A stretch of DNA of 9,664 bases from Alistipes sp. GTDB lineage: Bacteria; Bacteroidota; Bacteroidia; Bacteroidales; Rikenellaceae. The translations under genes and the position numbers were made by a program. Position 1 is the first letter of the stretch; each line of letters opens with the position of its first letter. The notes below the pieces were generated by a model. That model made no database searches and was not told where the DNA came from. It saw nothing but the letters and a program-made list of their open reading frames with translations. Location: positions 1 through 9,664 of the forward strand of contig JAFOYS010000280.1 in NCBI GenBank assembly GCA_017391435.1. Direction: 5' to 3'. Positions 6,474-9,664 of the stretch are shown piece after piece.

Positions 6474-7202
6474 ATGAAAAGAGTTTTTGTAATACTATTG
6501 GCGTTGCTGCTGTGTGGTTGTGGCGCAGTAGAGGAGTCGCAGAGTGCTAAGGGTGATAGCCTCTGCATTGTCGGCGCGTCATTTGCCTATCCTGCAAACG
6601 GTTGGTTTGAGATTGCTTGCGAGAGGCTTGGACTCAATCCTATAAACAAGGCGGTTTCGGGTAGTAGTATTAAGGATACTGCTGAGAGTATGAAGAGCTC
6701 TACCCTCTTTACTCTTGAGGAGTTGGATAGTTTTGCAACACTTGTAATTATGCATACGCACAATGTGAATGTCTGTTCTAATGAGGGTGTGCACGCACCT
6801 TATACTAAGGCATTTGACTATGTTATAAAAGGCTATACGGCTATGTGTCAGTCGCTTGAGCATAACCCCTCTTCGAGATGGTTTGGTACAGAGGGCGGAA
6901 AACCGGTAGATATACTTATCTGTACACATTGGCACGATGCTCGTACAACATTTAACAGCTCAGTGCGTAAGTTAGACCAGCGCTGGGACTCTGTACGCCT
7001 CTGTAAGTTTGATGAGCAGATAGGTTTTACTAAGGATAAGCCCGATCCTGTAACAGGTGTTCAAATGTCTGTACACTATGCCCATCCAGGCAAGAATGGC
7101 ACAGAGATTATGAATGGCGTAGAGTACGGCTGGCACCCAAAAAGAGGACGAGATTCGGAGATTCAGCAGCGAATGGCAGATATTTTCTGCAAGTGCTTCT
7201 GA
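6474..7202 (+). CDS. Lipoprotein with SGNH/GDSL-hydrolase-like fold (putative)
   Basis: This 242-aa protein begins with a lipoprotein signal (MKRVFVILLALLLCGC) and the likely lipidated Cys is C16; the lipobox LCGC is slightly atypical. The mature part resembles SGNH hydrolases. CIVGASFAYPANGW (31-44) sits where block I GDS would be, with S36 as possible nucleophile. AVSGSSI (60-66) resembles the block II glycine, MHTHNVNV (93-100) could be block III, and HYAHPGKNGTEIMNG (201-215) resembles the terminal DxxHP block, with H204 as the candidate catalytic His. The family Asp of GDS and of DxxH is replaced (Ala and His). It may belong to a Bacteroidales domain of unknown function related to SGNH esterases; I cannot confirm the family name. 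Envelope deacetylation or esterase activity is inference. ATG 6474 is preferred over TTG 6459, which overlaps the promoter. pheT follows after 54 nt. Confidence 0.7.
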   Translation: MKRVFVILLALLLCGCGAVEESQSAKGDSLCIVGASFAYPANGWFEIACERLGLNPINKAVSGSSIKDTAESMKSSTLFTLEELDSFATLVIMHTHNVNVCSNEGVHAPYTKAFDYVIKGYTAMCQSLEHNPSSRWFGTEGGKPVDILICTHWHDARTTFNSSVRKLDQRWDSVRLCKFDEQIGFTKDKPDPVTGVQMSVHYAHPGKNGTEIMNGVEYGWHPKRGRDSEIQQRMADIFCKCF

Positions 7203-7218
7203 TTTCCAACTTTTTTAC

Positions 7219-7227
7219 TATCTTTGC
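7219..7227 (+). promoter_or_regulatory. Putative −7 promoter element of pheT
   Basis: TATCTTTGC is a perfect Bacteroidota −7 element, within the 15-mer TTTTTACTATCTTTG (7212-7226) that recurs exactly before the plug-protein gene. Thirty nt separate the TTTG from the pheT ATG. This leader is A-rich and has no Shine-Dalgarno sequence, as is common in this phylum. The upstream half of the promoter falls in the last codons of the lipoprotein gene. Confidence 0.65.
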
Positions 7228-7256
7228 GCGTCTGAAAATAATATAACAAACAAGAT

Positions 7257-9664
7257 ATGAATATTTCATTTAAATGGCTTAAGAATTATGCCGATATAGA
7301 CCTTTCGGCAGAGCAGGTAGCAACTGTGCTGACCGACATCGGTCTTGAGGTAGAGGGTTTTGAGAAGGTGGAGACCATCAAGGGAGGCCTTGAGGGCGTT
7401 GTTGTGGGTCAGGTGCTCACTTGCGAGGACCATCCAGACTCTGACCACCTCCATATTACTACTGTTGATGTCGGTGCAGAGGCTCCGCTCAATATTGTCT
7501 GTGGTGCTGCTAACTGCCGTCAGGGACTTAAGGTTATGTGCGCTACTGTTGGTGCTGTACTCTACCCTATTGATGCCACTGAGGGTTTCAAAATCAAGCG
7601 AAGCAAGATTCGTGGCGTTGAGTCGCTCGGTATGCTCTGCGCTGAGGATGAGCTGGGTATCGGCTCTGACCACGCAGGTATTATTGAGCTTCCGGAGGAT
7701 GCTGTTGTCGGCACCCCTGCTCGCGAGTACTATCATATTGAGGATGACTACCTTATTGCTATTGGTCTTACTCCAAACCGTGTTGATGCTGCTTCGCATA
7801 TCGGTGTAGCTCGTGACCTTGTTGCATATCTTAAGAGTCAGGGTCAGCGTGCAGAGCTTCGTATGCCGAGTGTAGATGCTTTTGCAGTTGATAATACCGA
7901 GCTTAAGGTTGATGTAGAGGTTGTGGCTACAGAGGCTTGTCCTCGCTATGCGGGTGTGACTGTTAAGGGTTGTAAGATTGACCCATCTCCTGAGTGGATG
8001 CAGAACTATCTGCGTGCTGCAGGTATTAATCCAAAGAATAACCTTGTTGATATCACTAACTTTGTCCTCTTTGAGACAGGTCAGCCACTACACGCATTTG
8101 ATGTGGCTAAGATTGACGGAGCAAAGATAGTTGTTCGCCACTGTGAGGAGGGTACTCCATTTGTAACCCTTGATGGTACAGAGCGCAAACTCTCAGCTGC
8201 AGACCTTATGATATGCTCTGCTACAAAGCCAATGTGTCTTGCAGGTGTATTTGGTGGCCTTGACTCTGGTGTTAGTGAGACTACTACCGATGTATTTATC
8301 GAGAGTGCATACTTCAACCCAGTCTCTGTGCGAAAGAGTGCAAAGCGTCACGGACTGAATACAGATTCATCGTTCCGTTTTGAGCGCGGTGTAGACCCTA
8401 ATATGCAGGTATATGCACTTAAGCGTGCGGCGCTACTTTTTAAGGAGCTTGCAGGCGGCGAAGTTAGTAGCGAGATTACAGATATCTACCCTGTAAAGGT
8501 AGAGCCGTTCCGCTTTGACTTCTCACTCTCTCGTGCAAAGATGCTCATCGGTAAAGATATTGAGGATGAGACTATTAAGAATATCATAGCAGCCCTTGAT
8601 GTTACTATTGAGAAGGAGGAGAATGGCGTTCTGAGTGTTGCAGTGCCTCCATACCGTGTAGATGTTCAGCGCGAGGCTGACCTTATTGAGGATGTGCTTC
8701 GTATCTACGGATATAACAACATTGAGATTCCTACACACGTAAACTCTACCCTCTCTTATGTTCAGAAGCCAGACAAGACTCGCCTTGTCAATATGGTATC
8801 TGATATGCTTACTGCGCGTGGCTATACAGAGATTATGTCTAACTCGCTCACTAAGGCTGCATACTATGAGACCCTTGAGTGCTATAAGGCTGAAAACTGT
8901 GTAAAGATTCTCAATCCGCTCTCTACAGACCTTAATGTTATGCGTCAGACGCTTGTCTTCAATGCTCTGGAGGCTGTGGCGCTTAATATTAACCACAAGA
9001 ATGCAGATCTTAAGCTCTATGAGGCTGGTAACTGCTACTACTATAATGCAGCTGCAGCAACAGAGGAGAATTCACTCGCGGCATATACTGAGAACTATCG
9101 TCTTGCAATTACCGTAACCGGTAGCGATAGCGCACCATCGTGGAACTGTAAGGGTGCAAGTAGCTCATTCTTTACCCTTAGAGCATCTGTAGAGCTGCTG
9201 CTCAAGCGTTTTGGTCTTAATATCTACGACCTTAAGTGTGAGAGCTGCGACTTTGATATCTTTGGTGATGCTATTTGCCTCACTATCAACAAGAAACCAC
9301 TTGTTTGGATGGGTCAGATTGCAAGCAAACTCTGTAAGACAATGGGTATTAAGCAGGAGGTATTCTTCGCTGAGATAGACTTTGATACACTTATTAAGGC
9401 TACCCGCAAGCATAAGATTACCGTTACAGAACTCTCTAAGTATCCAGAGGTTAAGCGTGACCTTGCACTACTTGTTGACAAGAGTGTAAACTTTGCAACT
9501 CTGCGCGCTATAGCATTTGCAACAGAGAAGAAGCTACTCAAGAGTGTTGCTCTGTTTGATGTATACGAGGGTGATAAACTACCAGAGGGTAAGAAGTCTT
9601 ACGCACTCTCGTTTATCCTTGAGGATAAGAGTCAGACCCTTACAGATAAGGCTATCGAGCGCAC
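7257..9664 (+). CDS. pheT: Phenylalanyl-tRNA synthetase beta subunit (3' end outside window)
   Basis: PheT pairs with PheS in an (alpha-beta)2 synthetase that charges tRNA-Phe. The beta subunit supplies tRNA binding and editing of misactivated tyrosine. From ATG 7257 (MNISFKWLKNY, the family N-terminus) the frame is open for 802 codons to the window end. It stops inside the last motif, so probably fewer than 30 codons are missing. Domains in order: the EMAP/OB tRNA-binding domain (about 42-155, HPDSDHLH at 59-66); GLTPNRVDAASHIGVARDL (170-188); the B3/B4 editing domain (about 210-400, DITNFVLFETGQPLHAFD at 265-282, FRFERGVDP at 373-381); B5 (about 415-490, PPYRVDV and EADLIEDVLRIYGY); a catalytic-like core (about 505-700); and the C-terminal FDX-ACB domain (from about 727, SKYPEVKRDLALLVD). 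pheS is not adjacent upstream. No defect is seen. Confidence 0.98.
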   Translation, partial: MNISFKWLKNYADIDLSAEQVATVLTDIGLEVEGFEKVETIKGGLEGVVVGQVLTCEDHPDSDHLHITTVDVGAEAPLNIVCGAANCRQGLKVMCATVGAVLYPIDATEGFKIKRSKIRGVESLGMLCAEDELGIGSDHAGIIELPEDAVVGTPAREYYHIEDDYLIAIGLTPNRVDAASHIGVARDLVAYLKSQGQRAELRMPSVDAFAVDNTELKVDVEVVATEACPRYAGVTVKGCKIDPSPEWMQNYLRAAGINPKNNLVDITNFVLFETGQPLHAFDVAKIDGAKIVVRHCEEGTPFVTLDGTERKLSAADLMICSATKPMCLAGVFGGLDSGVSETTTDVFIESAYFNPVSVRKSAKRHGLNTDSSFRFERGVDPNMQVYALKRAALLFKELAGGEVSSEITDIYPVKVEPFRFDFSLSRAKMLIGKDIEDETIKNIIAALDVTIEKEENGVLSVAVPPYRVDVQREADLIEDVLRIYGYNNIEIPTHVNSTLSYVQKPDKTRLVNMVSDMLTARGYTEIMSNSLTKAAYYETLECYKAENCVKILNPLSTDLNVMRQTLVFNALEAVALNINHKNADLKLYEAGNCYYYNAAAATEENSLAAYTENYRLAITVTGSDSAPSWNCKGASSSFFTLRASVELLLKRFGLNIYDLKCESCDFDIFGDAICLTINKKPLVWMGQIASKLCKTMGIKQEVFFAEIDFDTLIKATRKHKITVTELSKYPEVKRDLALLVDKSVNFATLRAIAFATEKKLLKSVALFDVYEGDKLPEGKKSYALSFILEDKSQTLTDKAIER

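Noticed and set aside
7266..7799. 177-codon open frame on the minus strand inside pheT
   Set aside because: It is a shadow of the pheT coding frame; the residue content is unlike a real protein and no promoter or homology is visible. The same holds for the 157-codon minus frame at 8523-8996.

Overview
The window looks like an ordinary, gene-dense piece of a Bacteroidota chromosome, most likely Bacteroidales. The evidence is: six −7 promoter elements of the TAnnTTTG type with no E. coli-like −10 boxes; start regions without Shine-Dalgarno sequences; a SusC-type CarboxypepD_reg plus plug protein; and LepA and PheT sequences that read as typical for the phylum. GC looks moderate (mid-40s percent by eye, not computed). 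I see no transposase, integrase, CRISPR array, phage gene or composition break, and no intergenic gap exceeds 70 bases.

Layout. Minus strand, from right to left: an EamA/DMT-type membrane transporter (3890-4798), the ribosomal GTPase LepA/EF4 (2042-3832), a long-chain acyl-CoA synthetase (115-2019, only 22 nt after lepA) and tRNA-Gly(CCC) (15-86). Plus strand: a small secreted protein with a SusC-like plug but no barrel (4864-5538). Minus strand again: a UbiA-family prenyltransferase (5535-6407), whose stop codon overlaps that of the plug protein within a shared TTAA. Plus strand, starting divergently from ubiA: a small SGNH-like lipoprotein (6474-7202), then pheT (phenylalanyl-tRNA synthetase beta), which is cut off by the window end after about 802 codons.

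How the genes relate. Translation functions (lepA, pheT, tRNA-Gly) lie among membrane, lipid and envelope functions (acyl-CoA ligase, transporter, prenyltransferase, lipoprotein, plug protein). Only lepA and the ligase are close enough to look like an operon. Most other genes appear to have their own promoter.

I do not find a convincing undescribed multi-gene system. The points most worth a second look are: (1) the stand-alone carboxypeptidase-regulatory plus plug protein, which ends exactly where a SusC barrel would begin and has an eroded TonB box; (2) promoters whose −7 element ends only 4-7 nt before the ATG for four genes, which predicts leaderless mRNAs; (3) an extended promoter motif (TTTTTACTAnCTTTG-like) shared by five genes of unrelated function; (4) the SGNH-like lipoprotein with substituted catalytic blocks; and (5) a GC-rich hairpin squeezed between the ligase and the tRNA.
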